The notes: generated from the letters alone by a model not told the origin. A stretch of DNA of 64,000 nt from Trebonia sp963771985 (GCA_963771985.1 CAVYVO010000006.1:124001-188000); one strand, 5' to 3'. Counted from the first letter of the stretch, positions 8,064 through 18,249 are shown. Translations and numbers: made by a program.

Positions 8064-11000
8064 ATGACTGTCGATCCGGCGTTCGATCCGGCGTTCCCGG
8101 AGCCAGAGCGGATCGCCACTCAGGCGGACTTCGGCCGCGAGCTCAAGGCGCTGCGCGAGCGCGCCGGGCTGAAGATCCGGGAGGTGGCGCGGGCGGCGGA
8201 TATCCCGGTCAGCACCACGGGCGACTATTTTTCTGGGCGCCATCTGCCGACCGGCGGCCAGCAGCTGATCCGGATCCTCACCGTCTGCGGCGAGACCGAC
8301 CCTGGCCGGGTGGCCCAGTGGGAGGCCGCGCTGCAGCGGGCCCGGCGGCTGCCTGGCAGGCGGACGGACACGCCGTACCGGGGGCTGGCCAGGTTCGAGC
8401 CCGAGGACGCGCGCTGGTTTTTCGGCCGGGAGGATGTCACGGAGCAGCTCGTCTCCCTCGGGGCGCAGGAGTCCTCGCTGCCGCTGATTCTCGTGGGGGC
8501 TTCGGGGGCCGGCAAGTCGTCGGTGCTGCGCGCGGGACTGCTCCCCCGGCTGCGGGACCTGGCCGACGCCGCGCCCGGCATCGCCGGGCCGGTCACGGTG
8601 TTCGAGCCGTCGGCGAATCCGGTCGCCGACCTGAAGGCCCGGCTCGCCGAGCTCACGGCCGGGCCCGGCCGCGGGGGCTCCGGCGAGGGCTTTGACGGGG
8701 ACTTCGATGGGGGCTCTGACGGGCGGCCGGCGGTCATCGTGGACCAGTTCGAGGCCGTCTTCACCGCCTGTCCGGACGACGCGCAACGGCGCGAGTTCAT
8801 CACCGCGCTCGGCGAGCTGGCGCGCAGCGCGCTGGTGGTCCTCGCGCTGCGCGCCGATTTCTACCACCACGCCATCCGCTATCCCGAGCTGGCCGCCGCG
8901 CTGCAGTCCCGCCAGGTCGTGCTCGGTCCGATGACCGCGGAACAGGTCCGGGCAGCGGTCACCGAGCCCGCCCGGCTGGCCCGGGTGAGTATTGAAGACG
9001 GCCTGGTGGCGCTGCTGCTGGCCGACCTGGCCCCAGCCAGCCCGGACGGGAGCAGCACGGGCCCGGGCGGGAGCGGCACGGGCCCGGGCGGCGGCGGGGG
9101 CGCGGACGGAGCGTACGAGCCGGGCGCGCTGCCGCTGCTGTCGCATGCGATGCTCGCCACCTGGGAGCAGGGTCGTGGCGGGGTGCTCACCGTCGCCGAC
9201 TACCTCGCCAGCGGCGGGATCAAGGACGCGCTCGCCCAGACCGCCGAGCGGGCGTACGGGAGCCTCACGCCGGAGCAGCAGCGGCTGGCGAGGCGGCTGT
9301 TCCTGCGCCTGGTGCACGTGGCCGACGATCTGCCGCCGAGCCGCGCCACCGTCGACCTCGGCGAGCTGCGCGAGTGCGGCGACACCGACGGGGTGCTCGC
9401 CACGTTCGTCGGCGAGCGGATGATCACCGTGGACGCGGACACCGCCCAGATCACGCACGACGCGCTCCTGGTCGCCTGGCCGCGGCTGCGGTCCTGGATC
9501 GAAGGCGGCATGGAGGGACTGCGGACCCGCAGGCGGATCACCCAGGGTGCCCGCGCGTGGGAGCAGGCCGGCCGGGAGACCGCCGCGCTGTGGCGCGGCA
9601 GTCAGCTCGCGCTGGCCAGGGAGTGGTCGGCCGATGAGGACAACCGCGCCACGCTGCCCGCCGTCGCCGCCGAGTTCGTCGACGCGTTCGATCGCGGAGG
9701 ACACCGTCCGCCAGCGGGCGGAGCGGCGTCAGACGCGGCGTCTGCAGGCCATCGTCGCAGTGCTGACCGCGCTGGTCGTCGTCGTCGCCGGGCTGACGGC
9801 CTACGTGTTCCGGCAGCGGCAGGTGGTCGTTACCGCGCAGCACGCGACGAGTTCCGGCGAGGCCGCGCTCGAGGCGGACCAGGTACGCGCCCAGAACCCG
9901 CCGCTCGCCGCCCAGCTCAGCGTCTCGGCGTACGGCCTGATGCACACGCAGCTGGCCACGGCGAGCCTGCTCGAGTCCTCCGGCACGCCGTCGGCCGCGC
10001 GCATCGTCGATTCCGCGGGCATCGTCCAGTGGGCGGCGATCAGCCCGGACCACAGGCTGCTCGCGGCGGCGGGGGCCGACGGGTCGCTGCGGCTGTGGAG
10101 CGTGGCCAGGCCCGGCCACCCCTCACGTATCGCCACCCTGGTCAAGGCCGATGTTCGGGATCCGCTGTACGTGGCGGCGTTCAGCCCGGACGGCAAGGTG
10201 CTCGCGGCGGCCGGCGCGGGACAGGTGGTCCGCCTCTGGGACGTGTCGGACCCGTCCCATCCGGTCGCGCTCGGTTCCCCGCTGACCGGGCCGACGGACA
10301 CCATCTACTCGGTGGCGTTCAGCCCCTCCGGGGAGCTGCTCGCCGCGGGCAGCGCGGACGGGACGGTCCGGCTGTGGAACGTCGGCGACCCGATACACCC
10401 GGTGCCGTTCGGCAGGCCGCTGACCGTGCCGGGCACGGGCGCGCACGTGCAGTCGGTGGCGTTCAGTCCCTCCGGGGAGCTGCTCGCCGCGGGCACCGTG
10501 ACGGACCAGGTCTGGGTGTGGAAGGTAGGCGGTGCCAGCGCGGTGGCGCTGCCGGGCATGCCGCTGACCGGGCCGGCCATGCCGGTTTCCGGGGTCGCGT
10601 TCAGCCCCTCCGGGGGGCTGCTCGCCGCGACCAGCCAGGACAAGAAGGTGTGGCTGTGGAAGCTCGGCTCCGCTGCGGGGACCGCCGCTGCGGGGACCGC
10701 CGCTGGGGGGACCGCCGCTGGAGGGGGCGCTGCCGCGCCTGTGCCGGACGGGACGCTGACCGGCGCGACGAACTGGGCAAACACGGTGGCGTTCAGCCCG
10801 GACGGCCGGTCGCTGGCGGCCGGCACCTCCGACGCCAGCGTGCTCGTGTGGAACCTGGCCACCCGCGGGCTGACCGCGACGCTGCCGCAGACGCAGCCGG
10901 TCACGTCGGTGACCTGGGACGGCCCCGGACGGATCGTGTCCAGCGACGCGGACGGGACCGTCTCGCTGTGGACGGTGCCGACCCCCGTGCTGCCCACCGG

Positions 11001-12000
11001 CAACGCGCCGTCGTCCGTCGCCTACAGTCCGGACGGCCGCGTCATCGCCGTCGGCGGGCAGAGCGTGCAGACCTGGAACGCCGCCAGCCGTTCGCTGATC
11101 GCGACGCACCCGCTGGCCCCCGGCGTGTTCGTGAACGGGCTGGCGTACTCGCCGGACGGCCGGGTCATCGCCGCCGCCTACAGCGACGGCACGGCCGGGC
11201 TGCTGGACGCGAGGACGCTCGAGCCGCTCAGCGCCCCGTTCCGGGTGACGGCGAGCGGCAACGGCGAGACCGTCGCGTTCAGCCCTTCCGGGCAGCTGCT
11301 CGCCACCGGCGGCGACGACGGGACCGTCCGGCTGTGGTCGGTGACCGATCCGGCGCGGCCGCGCCAGCTGAGCTCGGTCCATGACTCGGGGACATACGTG
11401 TACACCGTGGCATTCGCGCCGGACGGGGCGACACTCGCCGCCGCGAGCACCGACAACCTCACCCGGCTGTGGAACGTCTCCCGGCCGTCGGCTCCCGCCC
11501 CGCTCGGCAGCCCGCTCGGCGGGTTCACCAGCTACGCGATCGGGCTGGCGTTCACCCCGGACGGCAAGCTGCTGGCGATCGGCAGCGCCGACAAGACCGT
11601 ACGGCTGTGGGACGTCGCGGACCCCGCGCACCCGGTCCAGGTCGGCGCGCCGCTGACCGGGCCCGCCGGGTACGTCTGGGCGCTGGCGTTCAGCCCGGAC
11701 GGCAAGACGCTCGCCGCCGGCGTCACCGACGGCACCGTCTGGCTGTGGAACGTCGGCGATCCGGCGCATCCGGCGCTGATCGCGACGCTCACCGGGCCGG
11801 CCGGCCACGTGTACTCGGTCGCGTTCGCACCGGCCGGCGGTCAGCTCGCCGCCTCGAGCGACGACGGCACCGTTCACCTGTGGGACACAGACCCCGCGAC
11901 GGCGGAGGCGGCCATCTGCGCGAACCTCGGCCAGCCGCTCACCACGAAGGAATGGTCGGCGTACGTGCCCGACGTGGCGTACCACGAGCCGTGCTCGTAG
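8064..12000 (+). CDS. HTH-nSTAND ATPase-WD40 repeat signalling protein, with a +1 frameshift near 9687
   Basis: The gene encodes about 1,311 residues in two frames. Residues 1-90 are an XRE-type helix-turn-helix. An nSTAND ATPase follows with Walker A VGASGAGKSS and Walker B-like AVIVDQFE. After the frame change come one transmembrane segment (VAVLTALVVVVAGLTAYVF) and about 14 WD40 blades of the type VAFSPDG...LAAG...VRLWNV. The first frame loses family character after EFVDA at about 9686. The next frame resumes with SIAEDTVRQRAERRQTRRLQ, the normal linker, so one extra T at 9687 explains the break. This may be a real mutation or a sequencing error. ATG 8064 follows GGGGGGA; GTG 8052 is an alternative. 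A regulatory scaffold role is inferred. Confidence 0.85.
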
Positions 12001-12575
12001 CTCTTCTGGCTGCTAGCGGCACGCTGTCAGCGGCAGGCTCGTTGGCTCTGGTGCAGCTTGTGTTGATCTTGGTCGGCCGCTGGCCGCCCTGGGCGCCGGG
12101 CCTGCGTAAACAAATTCGGATATTAAGGATATTTCGGGCTAGAAACTACACAGAGTAACCAGTTTGGCGGGCCTCTCCACGGCCTTCCGGCGCACCCGGG
12201 CATGATCACGAAGAATTTTCGTCGCTATAGCGTGAATTGTTTACATCGAGAAAAACGTTTTCGTAATAATGGCATTAGCTGCAATTATATGCGGTTACGA
12301 GCGGTTACAGCCATGGCGCGGACGAGCGGAACACCTCAAGAGGCCATGAACAACTTATGCTGAACGGCATTGCGCTGTAGCGGCGGAAACGCCATGGGCC
12401 TGTTCTTAATGATCTTGTCTAGCTGGCCTGAAGCCGTTACGGTCACGAGATCCGCCCCAGAGCCCTGCCGCGCCGGGGTCTTTACACGAGCGGGGCGCTT
12501 GTTTACGTTGGGGTAAAGTAGGGGCAATATAGGCGATCTTGGGTGAAATTGAACGATTTCCGCCTAGGAGGCACC

Positions 12576-12647
12576 GTGCCAGCCGACGCGAACACCCAAC
12601 GCGATCATCGGCGTGTTCACCCAACGTTCATCGTCACTTCAGAATAA
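12576..12647 (+). CDS. Possible 23-residue peptide with perfect ribosome site
   Basis: AGGAGG at 12,566-12,571 lies 4 nt before GTG 12576, which opens a 23-codon frame ending in TAA at 12,645. The product is a hydrophilic N-terminus followed by a TFIVTSE tail. It lies 91 bp before the amidohydrolase and methyltransferase genes. A leader peptide or small secreted peptide is possible. Chance is not excluded. The rest of the gap 12,001-12,738 is relatively AT-rich and shows no gene. Confidence 0.3.
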   Translation: MPADANTQRDHRRVHPTFIVTSE

Positions 12648-12738
12648 CTTCTTCCTCGTGACTAACACCTGTGCTCTTTTCTCGCCACGCGCAACTTCCG
12701 TTGCGCTGGTCAACATGTTCTCACGGGAAGCCTGAGCC

Positions 12739-13659
12739 GTGAACGGCCAACCGCTTGTCGACGTCCACGTCCACCTGTACGCGGACGCGGCGGCTGGGCA
12801 GCAGGCCAAAGACAGGTACGTGATCTGGGAATATGGGAGCGACCCCGGCGTGACGTTCTCCGCCTCCCCCGGTGATGTCGCCGCGCTGACGTCGGTCTAC
12901 GAGAAGGCGGGCTTCGACCGTGCCATCGTGGTGCACCGGTTCGACACGGCGCTGGCCCGTGAGCAGGCCAAGGCGGCGGGACTCGGCACGGCCGAAGCGG
13001 CCGTCGCGGTGGCCGAGGCGATGCGCGCCTCCAACAAGTGGATCGCCGCGGTGGCGCACGCTGACCCGGTGGCGGAGGTACTGATCAGCATCGACCCGAC
13101 GGCACTTGCCCCGCAGGCGATCAGCGCGCACCTCGCCGAACTGGCCGCCGTCGGCGTGCTCGGCGTGAAGCTGCACCCCGTCACCCACTCGTTCGCACCG
13201 AACGATCCGCGGCTGCACCCCATGTACGAACTCTGCGCCGACGCGGGGCTGGTCGTGCTGTCGCATTCGGGCCCCGGCCACGCCGGCGCAGCCGGGTCCG
13301 CCAGGCCCAGCGACTTCGCACCCGTGCTGCGCAAGTGGCCGGATCTGCGGCTGGTGCTCGCCCACCTCGGCGGGGCGTCCTGGCAGGAGACGGCAGCGGT
13401 GGCGGCCGAGTTCCCGCAGCTCTTCTTCGACCTGTCGGAGATCATCGAGTGGACCGGCGCGCCGCACGCGCCGAGTGCCGCGGAGTTGTCTGCCCTTATC
13501 CGCCACATCGGCGCGGACCGGATAATGCTCGGCTCGGACTTCCCCCGGTACGACCCGGTCCGCACGGCGGACCGGGTGGCTGGACTGCCCGGGCTGCGCA
13601 ACACCGAACGGGCGGCGATCCTCGGCGGCACCGCGATGCGCGCCTTCGGGCTGGCCTGA
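12739..13659 (+). CDS. Amidohydrolase-family metal-dependent hydrolase (ACMSD-like)
   Basis: This is a 306-residue TIM-barrel hydrolase or decarboxylase. Metal-ligand motifs are visible in order: DVHVHL (HxH) near residue 9, KLHPVTH near 155, LSHSGPGH near 184 and LGSDFPRYDP (metal Asp) near 274. The size and motif order fit the amidohydrolase_2 (ACMSD-like) group. The substrate is unknown. It starts with GTG 12739 and ends 7 bp before the methyltransferase gene, so the two are probably co-transcribed. A possible small peptide gene lies just upstream. Confidence 0.88.
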   Translation: MNGQPLVDVHVHLYADAAAGQQAKDRYVIWEYGSDPGVTFSASPGDVAALTSVYEKAGFDRAIVVHRFDTALAREQAKAAGLGTAEAAVAVAEAMRASNKWIAAVAHADPVAEVLISIDPTALAPQAISAHLAELAAVGVLGVKLHPVTHSFAPNDPRLHPMYELCADAGLVVLSHSGPGHAGAAGSARPSDFAPVLRKWPDLRLVLAHLGGASWQETAAVAAEFPQLFFDLSEIIEWTGAPHAPSAAELSALIRHIGADRIMLGSDFPRYDPVRTADRVAGLPGLRNTERAAILGGTAMRAFGLA

Positions 13660-13666
13660 CGCGCCG

Positions 13667-14257
13667 ATGAGCGTTCAGATGGGCCACCAGAGCAACGAGC
13701 CGCCACCGCTGGTACAGGCGGCCGTGGCCCGGGCCGACGAGGCCGGGTTCCCGATGTCCTGCGATCCCGCGGTCGGCAGGCTGCTCGCGGTCCTCGCCGC
13801 GCAGCTGCCTGACAGCGCCCGGGTCCTGGAGCTCGGCACCGGGGCCGGTGTGGGCACGGCCTGGATCGTTTCCGGGCTGCTGCCCAGGACCGATGTCACA
13901 GTGCTGACCGTGGAGAACGACCAGAAGACAGCGGCACTGGCCGCGCGCGGCGACTGGCCGCCTTTCGTTGAGCTGCGCCATGGTGACGCGCTGGACGCTG
14001 TGGAGCGGGGCGGCCCGTTCGGGCTAATATTCGCAGACGCTCCCGGCGGGAAATGGCATGGGCTCGACTGGACAATCGCCGCGCTCGGCCGGCACGGCAT
14101 GCTGATCGTCGATGACATGACCCCGCTGCCCGATTGGACGGACAGCCACCGGGCCGCGCAAGAGCGGGTACGCCGGACCCTGCTCACCGTACCGGAGCTG
14201 ACCTCCGTCGAGCTCACGCATGGCTCGGGGGTGATCCTGAGCGCTCGCGGCGCCTAG
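13667..14257 (+). CDS. Class I SAM-dependent methyltransferase, O-methyltransferase-like
   Basis: The 196-residue protein has the SAM-binding motif I VLELGTGAGVGTAW near residue 48, an acidic motif II (TVENDQ) near 82, and FADAPGGKWHGLDW with LIVDDM in the motif IV/V region, as in O-methyltransferase family 3. It follows the amidohydrolase by 7 bp and overlaps the convergent transporter gene by 4 bp at its stop. The acceptor substrate is unknown. Co-transcription with the hydrolase suggests action on the same metabolite; this is inference. Confidence 0.85.
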   Translation: MSVQMGHQSNEPPPLVQAAVARADEAGFPMSCDPAVGRLLAVLAAQLPDSARVLELGTGAGVGTAWIVSGLLPRTDVTVLTVENDQKTAALAARGDWPPFVELRHGDALDAVERGGPFGLIFADAPGGKWHGLDWTIAALGRHGMLIVDDMTPLPDWTDSHRAAQERVRRTLLTVPELTSVELTHGSGVILSARGA

Positions 14258-15192
14258 CGCCGCTGCCGCAGCAGGCCGGCCACGGCGGTGCCCCAGACCA
14301 GGACGAGGATGCCGTACAGGCCGAGCGGCGCGGCCGCCGCCGGGCCGAACGCCGCCGCCGCCAGCCCCGCCGCGATCGCGAAATCCCGCATCGACGTGGT
14401 CAGCAGCAGGGCGGTCGCCGCCGCTGGCCGCGAGCGCAACCCCAGCAGCCACCCGACCACCGCCGAGCACAGCAGGAACAGGACGAGCGCGCCCGCTACG
14501 GCGACGTAGCGCACGGACAGGTGCACCTCGGCGGCGATGAGCGCGACCAGGGCGGCGACCGCGAACAAGGCCACCGACGACGCGGCCCGCTGCCCGCGTC
14601 CGGTGGAAAGCACTCGCGCGGCCGGCGGCACACAGGCGCGCAACACGATGCCGGCCGCGAGCGGGAGCGCGACCACCAGGGCGAGGCTGGCGATGATCCC
14701 GCCGGGAGACACGTCCGCGTGCCCGGCCGCGAGCCGCAGGATCGGCCCGGCGCACAGAACCGCCGTCAGCGTCGAGCCGACCAGCACACCTGCGGCGAGG
14801 GCCGCCTCGCCGGCCGCCATCGCGGTGGTCGCCACGGAAGCGATCTCGCACGGCGCCAGGCCGATGGCCAGCACCCCGTCCCGCAGCGGTCCGGCGGCGA
14901 CGAGCAGCGAGACAGCCCAGGACAGCAGCGGGAGCACCGTGATGCCGGTGACCAGCGCGGCCAGCAGCGAGCGCCAGGCCGTCGCCAGCCGGCGCAGCGC
15001 CGCGGGCTCGATCGTCACCGCGGTGGCGAAGACCAGCACCGCGAGCAGCACGTTGATGCCCTGCCTGGCGGCCAGCCAGGCCAGCGGCCGCTGCAGCGAC
15101 AGCCCGAGGGCGGCCGCGGCGAGCACGGCGGCCAGTTCGGGATACCCGGCGACGAGCGTCCGGACAGGAGAACGCAGCACGACCACATCCAT
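14254..15192 (-). CDS. Bile acid:sodium symporter (BASS)-like membrane transporter
   Basis: The 312-residue protein has about nine to ten hydrophobic segments and the BASS/arsenite-permease-like fold pattern, including LAPCEIASVATTAMAAGEAALAAG, a conserved two-part crossover region. ATG 15192 (MDVVVLRSP) is preferred over a longer ORF because the upstream in-frame part is not family-like and contains a probable promoter repeat (15,259-15,273). The gene is convergent with the methyltransferase, and the stop codons overlap. The substrate is likely an organic anion. Confidence 0.78.
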   Translation of the reverse strand: MDVVVLRSPVRTLVAGYPELAAVLAAAALGLSLQRPLAWLAARQGINVLLAVLVFATAVTIEPAALRRLATAWRSLLAALVTGITVLPLLSWAVSLLVAAGPLRDGVLAIGLAPCEIASVATTAMAAGEAALAAGVLVGSTLTAVLCAGPILRLAAGHADVSPGGIIASLALVVALPLAAGIVLRACVPPAARVLSTGRGQRAASSVALFAVAALVALIAAEVHLSVRYVAVAGALVLFLLCSAVVGWLLGLRSRPAAATALLLTTSMRDFAIAAGLAAAAFGPAAAAPLGLYGILVLVWGTAVAGLLRQRR

Positions 15193-15258
15193 GATGGTGC
15201 CAGCGCGGTACCTCAAATCCGGCGGGCTGATGCTACGCGCATGTAAACAGAGCAAACC

Positions 15259-15273
15259 CATTATCCCGAACGG
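15259..15273 (-). promoter_or_regulatory. CCGTTCGGGATAATG repeat, possible -10 region
   Basis: This 15-mer occurs identically at 21,210-21,224 and 45,323-45,337 on the + strand. Here it points toward the transporter gene about 67 bp upstream of its ATG. GGATAAT resembles a sigma70-type -10 element. Confidence 0.4.
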
Positions 15274-15416
15274 CCGGTTGCGCCTGTCCACGGCAACGTC
15301 ACCGCCCGTCCGGCTGGCCGGCTGGCCGACGTCGTTACCGTTATTTCCCTAGTGGCCCGTAAGGAAAAGTGGCAATCTGGTGCATTGCCTCAGAAAACCT
15401 TCAGGAAAGGTGCTCA

Positions 15417-16631
15417 GTGCACAGAATCGCCATATCCGGCCTGGTCGCGCTGGCGGCCGTCCTCGGCGGGACGATGCCGGCGGCCGCCAGCACGCCGATC
15501 GTGCCCGCGGTCATACGGCCGCAGCCGGCCGGTCTGCCCACTGCCGTCGCCATAGGTCTCGGGAGGATCTCGTGCGGCTCGGCGAAGGCATGCCTCGCCG
15601 TCGGGGTGACTCCGGGCGGCCCGGGGACCGCGACCGCGGAGGCGTGGAACGGGACGGCGTGGAAGTCCGTCGCCGTGCACGCCCCCAAGGGCGCCAGCTT
15701 CGCCCTCCTCGCCGGCGTATCCTGCAAGTCGCCGACGTACTGCCTGGCGACCGGTGAGTACCTGACCAATACGAAGTCGGCTGACTTCCGCCCGTTCGCC
15801 ATGACCTGGAACGGACACTCGCTGACGCCGACGCCCGCGCCGCCGCTGCCCGCGGGGGCTACGGACGGATCGCTGGGCGGCGTGTCGTGCGTGGCGGTCA
15901 GGAAGTGCGTCGCGGTCGGCACGTCGTTCGGGAACACCAGTTCCGTGCTCATGGAGACCTGGAACGGCGCGAAGTGGGCCCTCCGCACGTCGCCGGACAC
16001 CTCGGGCGCCGTCCTGCTGAGCGCCAGCAGCGTCTCCTGCGTCTCGCTCACGCGCTGCGTCGTGGCCGGCCAATCCATCTCCGCCACGACGGCCGCTTCC
16101 GGGGTGCTTCTCGCCTCGTGGAACGGCAGGACCCTCACGGCGGGTAAGGCGCCGCTTCCGGCCGGCGTCAGCAACCCGATCTTGGCCGACCTGTCGTGCG
16201 CCTCGGCGAACAGCTGCGTCGCGGTCGGCGACAACATCAACGCCTCCTCCTCGGGCGTGACGGGCTTCGCGTTCACCGAGGTGTGGAACGGCAGGGCCTG
16301 GCGGGCCGCCAGGCTGGCGAAGCCGAAGGGGACCAGTTCCTCCTTCCTGTTCGGCGTCTCGTGCGCCAGCGCCCGCGCCTGCGTGGCGGTGGGGGACGCC
16401 GGATCAGCGAACAGCGGCGCCGCCACGGCCGTGTCCTACAACGGCAAGACGTGGACGGCGCAGCACGTCCCGGCGCCCGGCAAGGGCTTGTCGGCGGGCT
16501 TCGAGAGCGTCAGCTGCTTGTCTTCTGCGCACTGCGTCGCCGTCGGCACGATCGGCCCGCCGAACGGGACGACCTTCAGGCTGCTGTCCGGGCTCTGGAA
16601 CGGAAGGAACTGGCAGCTAGCCGCTCACTAG
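15417..16631 (+). CDS. Secreted repeat protein, beta-propeller-like
   Basis: The protein is 404 residues. GTG 15417 is chosen because AGGAAAGG precedes it and a signal peptide follows directly (HRIAISGLVALAAVLGG, cleavage near AAAS). The mature protein has about seven repeats of the form (V/I)SC.S...CVAVG...........WNG..W, with a conserved Cys pair per repeat that could form disulfides. This pattern suggests an extracellular beta-propeller. It overlaps the convergent DUF3037 gene by 15 bp. The function is unknown. Confidence 0.82.
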   Translation: MHRIAISGLVALAAVLGGTMPAAASTPIVPAVIRPQPAGLPTAVAIGLGRISCGSAKACLAVGVTPGGPGTATAEAWNGTAWKSVAVHAPKGASFALLAGVSCKSPTYCLATGEYLTNTKSADFRPFAMTWNGHSLTPTPAPPLPAGATDGSLGGVSCVAVRKCVAVGTSFGNTSSVLMETWNGAKWALRTSPDTSGAVLLSASSVSCVSLTRCVVAGQSISATTAASGVLLASWNGRTLTAGKAPLPAGVSNPILADLSCASANSCVAVGDNINASSSGVTGFAFTEVWNGRAWRAARLAKPKGTSSSFLFGVSCASARACVAVGDAGSANSGAATAVSYNGKTWTAQHVPAPGKGLSAGFESVSCLSSAHCVAVGTIGPPNGTTFRLLSGLWNGRNWQLAAH

Positions 16632-17003
16632 GGTCGCGAAGAGGCGCTCGGTGTCGGCGGCGGGGTCGGTGGTGATGCCGCCGTGCACCGGGCCGGGCTG
16701 GACGATGCCAGAGCGGGGAGCGGTCAGCCAGCGGAAGCGCTCACCCAGGGGACGCTCGGCGAGCGGCCCCTGGGTGCAGGCGCGCTCGAACGCGGCCAGG
16801 GCGCCGCGGACGGCGACGAGGTCCACTCCCGGGTCGAGGGCGAGCAGCCGGGCCTCGTTCAGCTCGATCCTGGCCCGCAGGTAGCGGAAGGACTTGGAGT
16901 AGACGATCACGCCGGCGTTGATCGCCTCGCCGCGCTCCACCCGCGGCACCACGCGGATCACCGCGTACTCGAAGATCTCGGCGGCTGGCGGGGGCGTGGT
17001 CAT
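16617..17003 (-). CDS. DUF3037 family protein
   Basis: The 128-residue protein begins MTTPPPAAEIFEYAVIRVVPRVERGE, the typical DUF3037 N-terminus, and contains AINAGVIVYS and a C-terminal RFRWLTAPRSGIVQPGPVHGG motif. Its ATG overlaps the TGA of the HipA-like gene (ATGA, 17,000-17,003), so translation is coupled. DUF3037 proteins are regularly paired with HipA-like kinases. The biochemical function is unknown. Confidence 0.88.
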   Translation of the reverse strand: MTTPPPAAEIFEYAVIRVVPRVERGEAINAGVIVYSKSFRYLRARIELNEARLLALDPGVDLVAVRGALAAFERACTQGPLAERPLGERFRWLTAPRSGIVQPGPVHGGITTDPAADTERLFATLVSG

Positions 17004-17722
17004 CGGCGGATCACCTCCGGCACGTGCGGGGCTCTGCGCGTCAGGAACTCCACGTAGGCGTCCGCCCCGCGGTCGCCGAACCACTCCGCCGGGACATCGG
17101 TGGTCACCTCGGCGAGGAGGGCCTCGGTGACCAGCGGAGCGAGCTTGACGTGCGCCTCTGCCAGGCGGGTGGCGCGGCCGCGGAGCACGTGCTGGCGCGC
17201 GTCGAACGGCTTGGCGGGGTCGGCCTGCCTGGTCCAGTCGTGGTGGAAGTAGAGGGCGGCGCCGTGGTCGATCAGCCAGATGTCGCCGTGCCAGACGAGC
17301 AGGTTCGGATTGCGCCAGGTGCGGTCGACGTTCTGGATGAGCGCGTCGAACCAGAGCAGCTCGCTGGCGAAGCCCTCGTCGGCCGTCCAGCCGAGCGGGT
17401 CGAACCCGGCCGAGCCGGGCAGGAAGTCGACCGCCAGGTTCAAGCCCTCGCTCGCGAGCAGCAGGTCCTGGATCTCCTGGTCCGGCTCGCTGGCGGCGAT
17501 CCGCGGGTCCAGCCAGGCGAGCGCGAACTCCGGGGTGCGCAGCCCGAGGCGGCGGGCCAGCTGGCCGGCGATGATCTCCGCGGCCAGGGCGAGCGCGCCG
17601 TGACCCGCGCCGCGGAACTTCAGCACGTAGGTGCCGAGGTTGTCCGCCTCGACGAGCCCGGGCAGGCTGCCGCCCTCGCGCAGCGGGGTCACGTACCTGG
17701 TGACCGTCACGCGTTCAAGCAC
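17000..17722 (-). CDS. HipA-like kinase family protein
   Basis: The 240-residue protein resembles the HipA_2 group of kinase-like proteins: a nucleotide-binding GSLPGLVEADNLGTYVLKF region near the N-terminus, DALIQNVDRTWRNPN as catalytic-loop-like NxD motif, and IWLIDHGAALYFHHDW as the DxG-like metal site. No HipB-like antitoxin is adjacent; the partner is DUF3037. GTG 17722 is preferred because an upstream TTG overlaps the divergent Nudix start. The target is unknown. Toxin-antitoxin behaviour is not shown by the sequence. Confidence 0.82.
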   Translation of the reverse strand: MLERVTVTRYVTPLREGGSLPGLVEADNLGTYVLKFRGAGHGALALAAEIIAGQLARRLGLRTPEFALAWLDPRIAASEPDQEIQDLLLASEGLNLAVDFLPGSAGFDPLGWTADEGFASELLWFDALIQNVDRTWRNPNLLVWHGDIWLIDHGAALYFHHDWTRQADPAKPFDARQHVLRGRATRLAEAHVKLAPLVTEALLAEVTTDVPAEWFGDRGADAYVEFLTRRAPHVPEVIRR

Positions 17723-17748
17723 GCGCGACAGGCTACCGGTCCGGGACA

Positions 17749-18228
17749 ATGGTGAGTGTGGCGGACACGGAGCTTCCGGTGCGGCTGGCCGGCCGGGTGA
17801 TCGCGATCGACCCGGCCGGCCGCCTGCTGCTGTTCCGGTACGACGACCCGCCGCCCAAGGGCCCGCACTGGTCTACCCCGGGCGGCGGGCTCGAGGCGGA
17901 CGAGGACTTCTACGCGGCCGCGTGCCGGGAACTGGCCGAGGAAACCGGCTGGACCGACGTCCCGGTGACGCCGGGCGAGGTCCACCGCGAGCAGAACGTG
18001 CAATGGGCGGGGAGCCCGCACCGGCTGGTCAGACAGCACGACCGGTACTTCGTCGCGCGGGTGGCGATCGAGCTTCGTCCGCTGGCTGAGGTGGCCGCCA
18101 TGCACGCCAGCGACGGCATCCACGAGGCGCGCTGGTGGACCCTCGCCGAACTCAACGCCACCGGCGAGGCCATCTATCCGAGTGGCCTGGCCGCCCTCGT
18201 CCGCTCGCTGCCAGGCGCCCCGCCCTAG
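17749..18228 (+). CDS. Nudix hydrolase
   Basis: The 159-residue protein contains a complete Nudix box (G-x5-E-x7-REUxEExGU) around residues 45-67, ending RELAEETGW. It hydrolyses a nucleoside diphosphate linked to another moiety; the substrate cannot be told. It is divergent from the HipA-like/DUF3037 pair, with starts about 26 bp apart. The gap 18,229-18,789 downstream contains three palindromic elements and no convincing gene. Confidence 0.9.
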   Translation: MVSVADTELPVRLAGRVIAIDPAGRLLLFRYDDPPPKGPHWSTPGGGLEADEDFYAAACRELAEETGWTDVPVTPGEVHREQNVQWAGSPHRLVRQHDRYFVARVAIELRPLAEVAAMHASDGIHEARWWTLAELNATGEAIYPSGLAALVRSLPGAPP

Positions 18229-18249
18229 GTCGATTGCGCAATCGGGCCT
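18227..18249. repeat. Palindrome with core CGATTGCGCAATCG
   Basis: The core is a perfect 14-bp palindrome directly after the Nudix stop, extended by imperfect AGG/CCT pairing. It is the same core as at 18,687-18,710 and is related to 4225-4248. Confidence 0.7.

Noticed and set aside
10123..11985. 620-residue - strand frame opposite the WD40 repeats
   Set aside because: Mirror of repetitive WD40 codons; no recognisable protein features.
12336..12624. Short - strand frames in the gap before the amidohydrolase
   Set aside because: No ribosome site, poor codon pattern, overlapping each other.
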